From contig JANLPR010000167.1 of NCBI GenBank assembly GCA_031367345.1, positions 1-50,617 of the forward strand: a stretch of 50,617 bases of DNA. The letters are read 5' to 3'. The DNA comes from JADKIH01 sp031367345 (GTDB taxonomy: Bacteria; Bacteroidota; Bacteroidia; AKYH767-A; 2013-40CM-41-45). How positions within the stretch are numbered: position 1 is the first letter of the stretch; each line of letters opens with the position of its first letter. Made by a program: the position numbers and the translations under genes. Shown piece after piece: positions 16,996 to 25,003 of this stretch. Below the pieces are notes generated by a model. That model saw nothing but the letters and a program-made list of their open reading frames with translations, was not told the DNA's origin and did no database searches.

Positions 16996-17427
16996 TTGGA
17001 AAGAAGAAAATTTTTCAAAGACTCCTGTTCTTTATGCCTGGCTGTTATTGGTAGTGCTTCTATTATTTCTTTTCTGGAAAGTTGTTCAACGATGGAAGTA
17101 CTTCACACAACCATGACTAACAATACTATTCTCATACCCTTTTCTGAATTAACCGGAAAAGAATCACTGATCGTAAAAAGCAAATCGAGCGAATACGATA
17201 TCGCAATGATCAAACAAAAGTCAGAGGATTGGAAAGCACTTTTAATGATGTGCACTCATCAAAGTAATCCCGTTTACTTTGATGGTGATTCGTTCAGATG
17301 TAAAGTGCATTTCAGTGAATTCACTAAAGAAGGCGTTCCTTTTTCAGGGCCCGCCAGGAAACCATTAGTTGTACTTAGTATTCAAAAGAAAAACGATCAC
17401 TATCAAATTGATATTCCGCCACAATAA
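16996..17427 (+). CDS. Rieske-type [2Fe-2S] lipoprotein with Tat-like signal
   Basis: The product has 143 residues from a TTG start; no in-frame ATG precedes the signal. ERRKFFK at residues 2-8 resembles a twin-arginine motif. A hydrophobic segment then ends in FLESC, a plausible lipobox. The Rieske cluster ligands are CTH (MCTHQSNPV) and CKVH (RCKVHFSEF), which bind a two-iron two-sulfur centre through two Cys and two His. Tat export fits a protein that folds around a cofactor in the cytosol. The redox partner is not evident; no cytochrome b or oxygenase gene is adjacent. Confidence 0.85.
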   Translation: MERRKFFKDSCSLCLAVIGSASIISFLESCSTMEVLHTTMTNNTILIPFSELTGKESLIVKSKSSEYDIAMIKQKSEDWKALLMMCTHQSNPVYFDGDSFRCKVHFSEFTKEGVPFSGPARKPLVVLSIQKKNDHYQIDIPPQ

Positions 17428-17509
17428 ATAAAGATCCTCAAAGTAAACAAACAATGCAGTTCTTGAATTAACTTAAATATTTTTTTGCCATTTTTAAAAA
17501 AACAAACGA

Positions 17510-18175
17510 ATGTCATTTTATATAGCAATCATCACTTTCATTTTGTCTATAATAGCAGGATTGATTGCTCTGATTGTTTCAAATAAATTATCGAAAGAAA
17601 AATTCTATCTTTTTACTACACTCCATGGAATTTTATTGATATGTTTTTTAGCAAGTTTAATTTTAAAAAAAGATCCGGATAGTACTAATTACTTTTTCTT
17701 AATTTACATCTGTAGCGGAATTTTGCTTAGTGGCTTAGCTTGGAAAGCGAATGCTATCCTGCCTTTGCGAATATACTTCAGTCTTTTTCTTTTAACTGTT
17801 GGATTATTTATGATCTCGCCTTCAACGTTGGTGAACTTTTTATTAACTGCAAGCTTTAAAGACAACTCGGGAGAACAATTTCTTGTTCAGGAAAACTATT
17901 TCATAGAAAGACAAAATACAAGCATGAAAAATGATGGACAGCTCCACTATAAATTAATACAGAAGAAAGGAATTTTCCATGCTACGATTCAACTCGATTT
18001 GGTTTTTAATGGTAAATTAGATTCAATTAAAGTATTAGATTTTGACAAATCTTCTAAAGGATTAATACGAGGATATACAAGTATAAAAACATTTGTGAGT
18101 ACACAAATTGATAGCTTAGATGTAGAAATAACACTTACTAAAAAATCGGCCGATGGAGTCGAATATAAATTATGA
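17510..18175 (+). CDS. Membrane protein of unknown function
   Basis: The product has 221 residues. Four hydrophobic segments fill residues 1-115 (the first is FYIAIITFILSIIAGLIALI), followed by a soluble C-terminal part of about 105 residues rich in beta strands and lysine. No family is recognised. The stop overlaps the next start by 4 bases, so it is coupled to the beta-propeller gene. The pair may form an envelope unit, which is inference. Confidence 0.75.
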   Translation: MSFYIAIITFILSIIAGLIALIVSNKLSKEKFYLFTTLHGILLICFLASLILKKDPDSTNYFFLIYICSGILLSGLAWKANAILPLRIYFSLFLLTVGLFMISPSTLVNFLLTASFKDNSGEQFLVQENYFIERQNTSMKNDGQLHYKLIQKKGIFHATIQLDLVFNGKLDSIKVLDFDKSSKGLIRGYTSIKTFVSTQIDSLDVEITLTKKSADGVEYKL

Positions 18176-19059
18176 AAACAAAAACACTTCTCTTTATTGT
18201 TTCGACCCTATTATTTGCTGCTGACATATTCGCGCAACTTCCTGACACGGATATCTACTTATTTAAAGAATTAAATGGGAAAAAGCATTACTATGGCTCA
18301 CCTGTGAATATTACCAATCGGAAAGGCTACGACAACCAACCATGCTTTTCTCCCGATGGAAAAGAAATCCTTTTTGTTTCCATTACTGATACATTGCAAT
18401 CAGATATTTGGTCGTATGATATAGAAAAGAAAAAAACAAAGCAGCTTACTTACTCGAAAGAAAGCGAATACTCCCCTACTTTTATCCGGGATGGAAAAAC
18501 TATTTCTACTGTTCGTGTGGATACCGATTCAGGTCAACGACTTTATACGATGCCGTATCCGTCACTTGATAAATCCGAGCTAATTAAAAACACAGACAGC
18601 ATTGGATATTCTTGTATGGTAAATGAAAATCAACTTATCATGTTTTTGGTAGGTGATACAAACACATTACAATCGCTCGATTTAAAAACCGGAAAAAGAA
18701 CTTTCATCGCCAATGAACCGGGACGATGTATTAAGGTAAATCCTAAAAACAGAATGGTGTATTATATTGATAAATCAGATTCTTTAAATTGGTTGCTCAT
18801 GAAATTTGATCCTACTACTCTTATACCGAAAAAAGTAAGTATAACATTTCCCGGCGCAGAAGATTTCGCCTTCTTTTCCAATGGTATTTGCGTTTGTGCC
18901 AAAAACGGTACACTCTACAAATTGAATGAAAGTAAAGGCGCGTGGCTGGCTGTTGGTGATAAAATATTACCAACCGACCTCGACTATTTTAGGATTGCGA
19001 TAAGTGCGGATGATAAATATATTGCCGTAGTTGTAAAAAATGAAAAGCAGAAAAAATAA
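18172..19059 (+). CDS. Exported beta-propeller protein with TolB-like PD40 repeats
   Basis: The product has 295 residues with a signal peptide ending near ADIFAQ. PD40/TolB-like repeats are visible: NQPCFSPDGKEILFVS, then IWSYDIEKKKTKQLTYS and YSPTFIRDGKTISTV, as in propellers read as WD40-like TolB domains. It is probably periplasmic or surface exposed. It is coupled to the upstream membrane protein and ends 2 bases before an FAD oxidoreductase gene. Confidence 0.8.
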   Translation: MKTKTLLFIVSTLLFAADIFAQLPDTDIYLFKELNGKKHYYGSPVNITNRKGYDNQPCFSPDGKEILFVSITDTLQSDIWSYDIEKKKTKQLTYSKESEYSPTFIRDGKTISTVRVDTDSGQRLYTMPYPSLDKSELIKNTDSIGYSCMVNENQLIMFLVGDTNTLQSLDLKTGKRTFIANEPGRCIKVNPKNRMVYYIDKSDSLNWLLMKFDPTTLIPKKVSITFPGAEDFAFFSNGICVCAKNGTLYKLNESKGAWLAVGDKILPTDLDYFRIAISADDKYIAVVVKNEKQKK

Positions 19060-19061
19060 GT

Positions 19062-20129
19062 ATGTCTGCATCTCAACCTAAAGATTTTTTAATTGTCGGA
19101 CAAGGAATTGCAGGTACTGTTATAGCATCTTTGCTCGAAAAGTCAGGAAGCGGGTTTTTAATTATAGATAAGTTAAATCCAAATTCGTCATCTCGGGTAG
19201 CTGCCGGATTGGTAAATCCAATTACAGGACGAAGAATTGTGAAAACATGGATGGCTGATCAAATAATTCCTTTTGCACAAAAATATTATTTCGACATGGA
19301 ATCGATGTTCGGAATTTCTTTTTTTCAAAACGTCGATGCACTTGAACTTACCTCTTCAGTACATGAATGGAATGAGTGGAGCCGCCGCATGGATGAACAA
19401 GGAATGTCTCACTATTTTCATCCTGATTCGCCGAATGAAAGTTATCGTGATAAAATTAAAGAATTTGTAAAACTTGTTAGGATAACATCTTCAGGTTGGC
19501 TTGACCTTTCAAGCTTTTTAACTGCGTTTCGGACTAAGTGGAGAAACGAAAATTTACTAGATGAAGAACACTTCGATCACACTAAAATGCAAATCATCGA
19601 AGAGGGAATTTCTTACAAAGGAGAAATTTTCAAAAACATAATTTTTTGTGAAGGCTATTTATGTTCAGAGAATAGTTATTGGAATTGGATCCCGATGATT
19701 CCTGCAAAGGGTGAAATTGCCATTATTGAAAGTAAAGAACTTCCTGAAAATTTTATTCTACTCAGCGGAATGTTTTTTATTCCGCTAGGAGATCATCTTT
19801 TTAGATGTGGTGCCACTTACGAATGGAATTTTACAGATGAACTTCCTAGCGCAATCGGTAAGGAGAAATTATTGACTATGATAAACGATGTGATAAAAAC
19901 AGAATGGACATTAATCAGTCATACTGCCGGTATACGGCCAACGGTAAAGGATCGTCGTCCGGTGATTGGTGTACATCCGGAGCACAAAAACATTTTTATT
20001 TTTAATGGAATGGGAACCAAAGGAGTTATGCTTGCACCCTATTTCGCCGATCAATTCGTGAATCATTTACTGAAAGAGAAAACCATTGATCAAGAAGTTG
20101 ATGTTGCCAGATTTTACAAGAAAACTTAA
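19062..20129 (+). CDS. FAD-dependent oxidoreductase (DAO family)
   Basis: The product has 355 residues. The N-terminal FAD-binding loop is FLIVGQGIAGTVIASLLEKSG with GxGxxG at about residues 14-19. The AAGLVNPITGRR segment and the C-terminal GIRPTVKDRRPVIGVHP with FNGMGTKGVMLAP are typical of D-amino acid oxidase/glycine oxidase-type enzymes in Bacteroidota. The substrate is unknown. Its 3' end overlaps the convergent nitronate monooxygenase gene by 4 bases. Confidence 0.85.
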   Translation: MSASQPKDFLIVGQGIAGTVIASLLEKSGSGFLIIDKLNPNSSSRVAAGLVNPITGRRIVKTWMADQIIPFAQKYYFDMESMFGISFFQNVDALELTSSVHEWNEWSRRMDEQGMSHYFHPDSPNESYRDKIKEFVKLVRITSSGWLDLSSFLTAFRTKWRNENLLDEEHFDHTKMQIIEEGISYKGEIFKNIIFCEGYLCSENSYWNWIPMIPAKGEIAIIESKELPENFILLSGMFFIPLGDHLFRCGATYEWNFTDELPSAIGKEKLLTMINDVIKTEWTLISHTAGIRPTVKDRRPVIGVHPEHKNIFIFNGMGTKGVMLAPYFADQFVNHLLKEKTIDQEVDVARFYKKT

Positions 20130-21070
20130 TTCAATTTGGCTATACGATCTTTTGCCTCTAGAAATTCTTTCCATACTTCCAATACGATTTCCGCAGCCGG
20201 CTGTATTTTTTTAATAGATGAACAAACTTGTCCAATTTCCAATTCACCTTCATCCATATCACCTTCGAACATACCTTTCTTAGCTCTTGCTCTTCCTAAG
20301 ATCTCTTTCAATTCTTCCGATGAAGCACCTTGGGTTTCTGCAGATGTTATTACTTCAAAAAAATGATTACGCATCATTCGGACCGGTGTCAGTTGTTTTA
20401 ACACTAGCATCGTATCACCTTCAGAACTATTGATTATTTTATTTTTGAAAGCTATATGTCCGGAAGATTCTTCTGAGGCTACAAAGCGCGTACCCATTTG
20501 TACACCTTCGGCTCCAAGTGCAAAGCAAGCAAGCATTGAAGCGCCGCTACCAATACCTCCGGCAGCAATAAGTGGCAAAGTTGTCGCTTCACGAATAAGA
20601 GGAATTAATACCATTGTGGTAGTCTCTTCTCTACCATTGTGACCACCGGCTTCAAAACCTTCTGCAACAATTGCATCAACGCCCGCTTCTTCACATTTTA
20701 AGGCAAACTTTTTATTTGCAATCACATGCACTACAATAATTCCGTTTGCTTTCAAAGTAGAAGTCCATGTCTTCGGATTTCCGGCAGAAGTAAACACAAT
20801 TGGCACCTTCTCCTCGATAATGATCTGTATTATTTCATCAATATTTGGATACAGCAAAGGAACATTCACCGCAAATGGCTTTTGAGTAGCGGCTTTGCAT
20901 TTACGGATATGGGATCTTAAAACATCGGGATACATAGAACCGGCACCAATTATTCCGAGTCCACCTGCCTTACTTACAGCAGATGCCAATTCCCAACCGC
21001 TGCACCATATCATACCAGCTTGAATAATAGGTAATTCTATATTAAATAGTGAAGTAATTCTGTTCGTCAT
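20126..21070 (-). CDS. Nitronate monooxygenase family protein
   Basis: The product has 314 residues, a TIM-barrel flavoenzyme of the 2-nitropropane dioxygenase family. FMN-binding features are the N-terminal PIIQAGM, AAGGIGSGASMLACFALGA (residues 169-187) and QMGTRF. His144 in EGFEAGGHNG is the expected catalytic base. Members oxidise nitronates such as propionate 3-nitronate; FabK-type enoyl-ACP reductases share the fold, so some doubt remains. It is divergent from the nucleotidyltransferase gene. Confidence 0.88.
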   Translation of the reverse strand: MTNRITSLFNIELPIIQAGMIWCSGWELASAVSKAGGLGIIGAGSMYPDVLRSHIRKCKAATQKPFAVNVPLLYPNIDEIIQIIIEEKVPIVFTSAGNPKTWTSTLKANGIIVVHVIANKKFALKCEEAGVDAIVAEGFEAGGHNGREETTTMVLIPLIREATTLPLIAAGGIGSGASMLACFALGAEGVQMGTRFVASEESSGHIAFKNKIINSSEGDTMLVLKQLTPVRMMRNHFFEVITSAETQGASSEELKEILGRARAKKGMFEGDMDEGELEIGQVCSSIKKIQPAAEIVLEVWKEFLEAKDRIAKLN

Positions 21071-21158
21071 AAGTGATGATATTTATACAATAAAAGCGGT
21101 TTATAATCGCTCAAAAATAATACTTTTACGGTCAGATTCAGCAATCCTATTGAAGCCA

Positions 21159-22151
21159 ATGAAAGCAATTATTCCTGTTGCAGGGATCGGGAGTAAATTA
21201 CGACCGCACACACACACGCAACCAAAAGCGTTGGTACCTGTTGCAGGTAAACCGATCCTGTCACACATCATAGACAAGCTAGTCGCTTCCGGTGTAAACG
21301 AATTTATTTTTATTATTGGCTACCTCGGGCATAAGGTAGAAGAGTTTGTAAGAAAAAATTATCCTGACTTAAAAACTCAATTCGTTTTGCAAGATCCGCG
21401 AGAAGGTACAGCGCAAGCAGTACTTTTAACTCGTAGTCGTATTTTAGACAATGATGAATTAATCATTGCATTGGGTGATACGATCTTCGATGTAGAGTTA
21501 GACGATGTTATTCAATCGAAAATATCTTTACTTGGAGTGAAGAAAGTTCTTGATCCAAGAAATTTCGGAGTGGCCGAATTAGATGATGACGGACTAATTC
21601 GTCAGGTTATTGAAAAACCACCAATCCCTAAATCTAATTTGGCCTTAGTTGGACTTTACAAAATCATAGAAACAAAACAACTTTTCGAATCATTGCAATT
21701 TATTGTTGCGAATGAACTTAGAACACAAGGAGAATATCATTTGACTGATGCAATTATGCACATGATCAATAGCGGTGTTAAATTTAAAACATTCCCTGTA
21801 GAGAATTGGTTCGATTGCGGAGTGAAAGATAATTTGCTTGAAACAAATGCAATGTTGCTAAAGAAAAGTTGTAAGCCTGTAAACATTGCTAACTATCCAA
21901 ATACAATTATTATTCCACCGGTAAGTATAGCCGGCAACTGTCAAATCTCTAATAGCATCATTGGCCCAAATGTTTCTATAGGAGAAAATACAATCATCAA
22001 CTACTCTATTTTAAAAGATGCAATTATTGGTTCGTTTTCCGAATTAAAAAATGCAGTGCTGCACCACTCTGTAATAGGAAGTGATGCAACATTGAATGGC
22101 TTAAGTCAGTCGTTGAACTTAGGAGATAGTACAGAAATAGATTTTGGGTGA
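21159..22151 (+). CDS. Sugar-phosphate nucleotidyltransferase
   Basis: From the ATG at 21159 the product has 330 residues; a TTG three codons earlier is less likely. The catalytic domain starts MKAIIPVAGIGSKLRPHT with the TQPKALVPVAGKPIL loop. The metal/sugar region includes ALGDTIFD (about residues 106-113). After about residue 250, hexapeptide repeats (IAGNCQISNSIIGPNVSIGE) form a left-handed helix. It resembles RmlA-type and UTP:glucose-1-phosphate enzymes; the sugar and nucleotide are not fixed by sequence. glyA follows 33 bases later. Confidence 0.88.
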   Translation: MKAIIPVAGIGSKLRPHTHTQPKALVPVAGKPILSHIIDKLVASGVNEFIFIIGYLGHKVEEFVRKNYPDLKTQFVLQDPREGTAQAVLLTRSRILDNDELIIALGDTIFDVELDDVIQSKISLLGVKKVLDPRNFGVAELDDDGLIRQVIEKPPIPKSNLALVGLYKIIETKQLFESLQFIVANELRTQGEYHLTDAIMHMINSGVKFKTFPVENWFDCGVKDNLLETNAMLLKKSCKPVNIANYPNTIIIPPVSIAGNCQISNSIIGPNVSIGENTIINYSILKDAIIGSFSELKNAVLHHSVIGSDATLNGLSQSLNLGDSTEIDFG

Positions 22152-22184
22152 TCTTAACTTATTAAAACAACAACAAACTCTTAT

Positions 22185-23453
22185 ATGGAAAAGGATACTG
22201 AAATATTTAAATTAATTAATCAAGAGAAAAAGCGTCAGCAACATGGAATCGAATTGATCGCTTCTGAAAATTTTGTAAGCAAGCAAGTAATGCAGGCAAT
22301 GGGTTCATGCCTTACCAATAAATATGCTGAAGGGTATCCTGGAAAAAGATACTATGGTGGCTGTGAAGTGGTAGATCAAGTAGAACAGATTGCGATTGAT
22401 CGTGCTAAGACATTATTCAATGCAGATTGGGTTAATGTACAACCACATTCGGGCGCACAAGCCAATGCAGCAGTGATGTTAGGCGTTCTTAATCCCGGTG
22501 ATACGATTCTTGGTTTCGACCTTTCGCACGGCGGACATTTAACTCATGGTTCATCAGTAAATTTTTCAGGAAAACTTTATCGCCCCGTTTTTTATGGAGT
22601 TCGTCAAGAAACTGGCACTGTTGATTACGATGCTATGGAAGTTACTGCGAAAAAAGAAAAACCGAAATTAATTATTGCAGGTGCGTCTTCGTATTCTAGA
22701 GATTGGGATTTTGTACGAATGAGAAAAATAGCTGACGAAGTCGGAGCTTTGCTAATGGCAGACATAGCACATCCTGCAGGATTAATTGCTCGTGGGTTAT
22801 TAAACGATCCACTTCCTCATTGTCATATAGTAACAACTACCACACATAAAACATTGAGAGGGCCGCGTGGTGGAATGATAATGCTGGGAAAAGATTTTGA
22901 AAACCCAATGGGAATTCGAACACCTAAGGGTGATATTAAAATGATGAGCGCTATTTTAGATAGTGCTGTTTTTCCCGGAACTCAAGGTGGACCTTTAGAA
23001 CATGTAATTGCGGCAAAAGCTGTAGCGTTTGGAGAAGATTTGACTGACGATTATTTCAAATATTGCGTGCAGATGGTAAAAAATGCAAAGGCTATGGCTT
23101 CTGCATTTATGGATTTAGGTTATAAAATTATTAGTGACGGAACCGATAATCATTCGATGCTTATCGATTTAAGAAGTAAGAATGTAACTGGAAAATTGGC
23201 TGAAAATATTTTAGTGAAGGCAGATATTACCGTTAATAAAAACATGGTTCCGTTCGACGATAAATCGCCATTTATAACCTCAGGAATTCGTGTAGGCACG
23301 CCGGCTATGAGTACACGAGGAATAAAAGAAAAAGATTGTCAGAAGATCGTTAAACTGATAGACGAAGTACTGATGAATCACGACAATGAAAAGAAAGTAT
23401 TAGGCGTGAAGAAAAAAGTAAATGCTATGATGGAGAAATTTCCTCTTTATTAA
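22185..23453 (+). CDS. glyA: Serine hydroxymethyltransferase
   Basis: The product has 422 residues, normal for GlyA. It is a PLP enzyme that converts serine and tetrahydrofolate to glycine and 5,10-methylene-tetrahydrofolate. The PLP lysine is Lys222 in TTTTHKTLRGPRGG. Other signatures are ELIASENFVS (residues 23-32), KYAEGYPGKRYYGG and VQPHSGAQAN. A long hairpin terminator with a nested palindrome follows. Confidence 0.97.
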   Translation: MEKDTEIFKLINQEKKRQQHGIELIASENFVSKQVMQAMGSCLTNKYAEGYPGKRYYGGCEVVDQVEQIAIDRAKTLFNADWVNVQPHSGAQANAAVMLGVLNPGDTILGFDLSHGGHLTHGSSVNFSGKLYRPVFYGVRQETGTVDYDAMEVTAKKEKPKLIIAGASSYSRDWDFVRMRKIADEVGALLMADIAHPAGLIARGLLNDPLPHCHIVTTTTHKTLRGPRGGMIMLGKDFENPMGIRTPKGDIKMMSAILDSAVFPGTQGGPLEHVIAAKAVAFGEDLTDDYFKYCVQMVKNAKAMASAFMDLGYKIISDGTDNHSMLIDLRSKNVTGKLAENILVKADITVNKNMVPFDDKSPFITSGIRVGTPAMSTRGIKEKDCQKIVKLIDEVLMNHDNEKKVLGVKKKVNAMMEKFPLY

Positions 23454-23470
23454 TTGATAGTACAAAATAA

Positions 23471-23530
23471 AAAAAAGTTTAATGATTTATTTTTGATCTT
23501 AAGATCACGTAAATCATTAAACTTTTTTTT
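23471..23530. terminator. Large bidirectional terminator with nested palindrome
   Basis: A perfect 19-bp stem is formed by 23471-23489 (A-run plus GTTTAATGATTTA) and 23510-23528. The loop contains a second perfect palindrome, TGATCTTAAGATCA (23494-23507). A-runs and T-runs on either side let it serve glyA and the convergent hmgA. Confidence 0.88.
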
Positions 23531-23545
23531 ATGATCAATTTTTAT

Positions 23546-24703
23546 TTATTCTGTCCAGCTCTTATAATAATCGCCCGACATAATAGCGAGTGCTTTTTTA
23601 GTAATTGATAATGGTCGAAACGTATCAACCATTACTGCTAATTCTTTTGTTTCTTTTTCACCAATACTTTTTTCTACTGTTCCGGGATGTGGTCCGTGTG
23701 GTATACCGCCGGGATGTAAAGTAATCATACCTCTAGTAACACTTTTCCTACTCATAAAATCGCCATCAACATAATAGAGAACTTCATCAGAATCAATATT
23801 ACTATGATTATAAGGTGCAGGAATACTTAATGGGTGATAGTCGAATAAGCGAGGAACGAAAGAACAGATCACAAAATTATTTGCCTCGAACGTCTGATGA
23901 GTTGGTGGTGGTAAATGTAAGCGCCCAGTGATTGGTTCAAAATCGTGAATTGATAAAATGTATGGATAAAAATTGCCGTCCCACCCTATTGCATCGAACG
24001 GATGACTCGCATAAGTATAAGGATAAATGATTCCTTGTTTTTTTATCATGATTTTAAAATCACCCAATTCATCATTCGTCTTTAATTGTTCCGGACGTTT
24101 AATGTCTCTTTCACAAAATGGAGAATGCTCTTCTAATTGTCCGTAAGAATTTCTATAACGCTTAGGAAATTCAATTGCAGTAAACGACTCAATAATCAGC
24201 AATCTGTTCTTTTCATCGTTAAACCTGAGCTGATAAATAATTCCACGCGGAACAACAATGTAATCGCCATATTTAAAATCGAGACTACCATAAATACATT
24301 CGAGCGTACCGCTGCCTTCATGAATAAAAATTACTTCATCGGCGTCGGCATTTTTATAAAAGTATTCTGTTAATGATTTACGAGGTGCGGCGAGAGAAAT
24401 GTGTACATCAGAATTCACAAGAACAGGAACGCGACTTTCTAAATAATCATCGACAGGTTTTACTTCAAAGCCTTCAAAACTTTGATGCTTGAGCGATTTC
24501 TCAAATGCAATTTCCGGATTTACGTCAATTGGAGTTCCTACTTCTTTAATTAACGTTGGAGGGTAACAATGATATATTAGAGAATAAACGCTAGAGAATC
24601 CATGTGTTGAAACTAGTTCTTCGGCATATAATTCTCCATTTGGCTTTCGAAACTGAGTATGTCTTTTGGCAGGAAGGATTCCTAAACTATGATATTGGGC
24701 CAT
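23546..24703 (-). CDS. hmgA: Homogentisate 1,2-dioxygenase
   Basis: The product has 385 residues. It opens the ring of homogentisate to maleylacetoacetate in tyrosine degradation, using a ferrous iron. Likely iron ligands are His300 and Glu307 in NHSNIDSDEVLYY and His336 in GGIPHGPHPG. The jelly-roll segments around HEGSGTLEC and YIVVPRGIIYQLRF are also typical. The next enzyme needed here, fumarylacetoacetase, lies 3.2 kb away on the other strand. A TAAATTTG box (24723-24730) sits 19 bases before the start. Confidence 0.93.
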   Translation of the reverse strand: MAQYHSLGILPAKRHTQFRKPNGELYAEELVSTHGFSSVYSLIYHCYPPTLIKEVGTPIDVNPEIAFEKSLKHQSFEGFEVKPVDDYLESRVPVLVNSDVHISLAAPRKSLTEYFYKNADADEVIFIHEGSGTLECIYGSLDFKYGDYIVVPRGIIYQLRFNDEKNRLLIIESFTAIEFPKRYRNSYGQLEEHSPFCERDIKRPEQLKTNDELGDFKIMIKKQGIIYPYTYASHPFDAIGWDGNFYPYILSIHDFEPITGRLHLPPPTHQTFEANNFVICSFVPRLFDYHPLSIPAPYNHSNIDSDEVLYYVDGDFMSRKSVTRGMITLHPGGIPHGPHPGTVEKSIGEKETKELAVMVDTFRPLSITKKALAIMSGDYYKSWTE

Positions 24704-25003
24704 TATTTCAAGATTTATCGATCAAATTTAGCTATTTCTTACCAAACAATAACTGACTATTTTCATATAGTATTTCATCTTTTTGATTGTTTTATCAAAA
24801 AATTAACATTTGGAGTAACTCAAAACAAATAAAAAACTACTTCGATAATCTGAAACTCATTGTGTTTCTCAATACAAAACTGCGAATCTTACATTGGTAA
24901 GGTCCACATATCATAGTAATAACTTCAAAGGGTCCGATACGATTAACTTGCTAACGGAAATTGTGTATTCACTCCGTTCTCCAAGTTTAAAAAAACTACA
25001 CGC
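24704..25003. other. Divergent intergenic region, hmgA / T9SS protein
   Basis: These 300 bases contain no gene. The hmgA -7 box is at 24723-24730. TTTTTGAT (24780-24787) and ATCAAAAA (24794-24801) form an 8-bp inverted repeat that could be an operator. The 200 bases before the T9SS gene have no good TAnnTTTG match, so its promoter is not identified and a long leader is possible. Confidence 0.5.
24723..24746 (-). promoter_or_regulatory. Putative hmgA promoter
   Basis: On the minus strand TTTG (24746-24743) is followed by 12 bases and TAAATTTG (24730-24723), an exact -7 match. The spacing is shorter than the usual 18-20, so only the -7 box is trusted. Confidence 0.4.
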
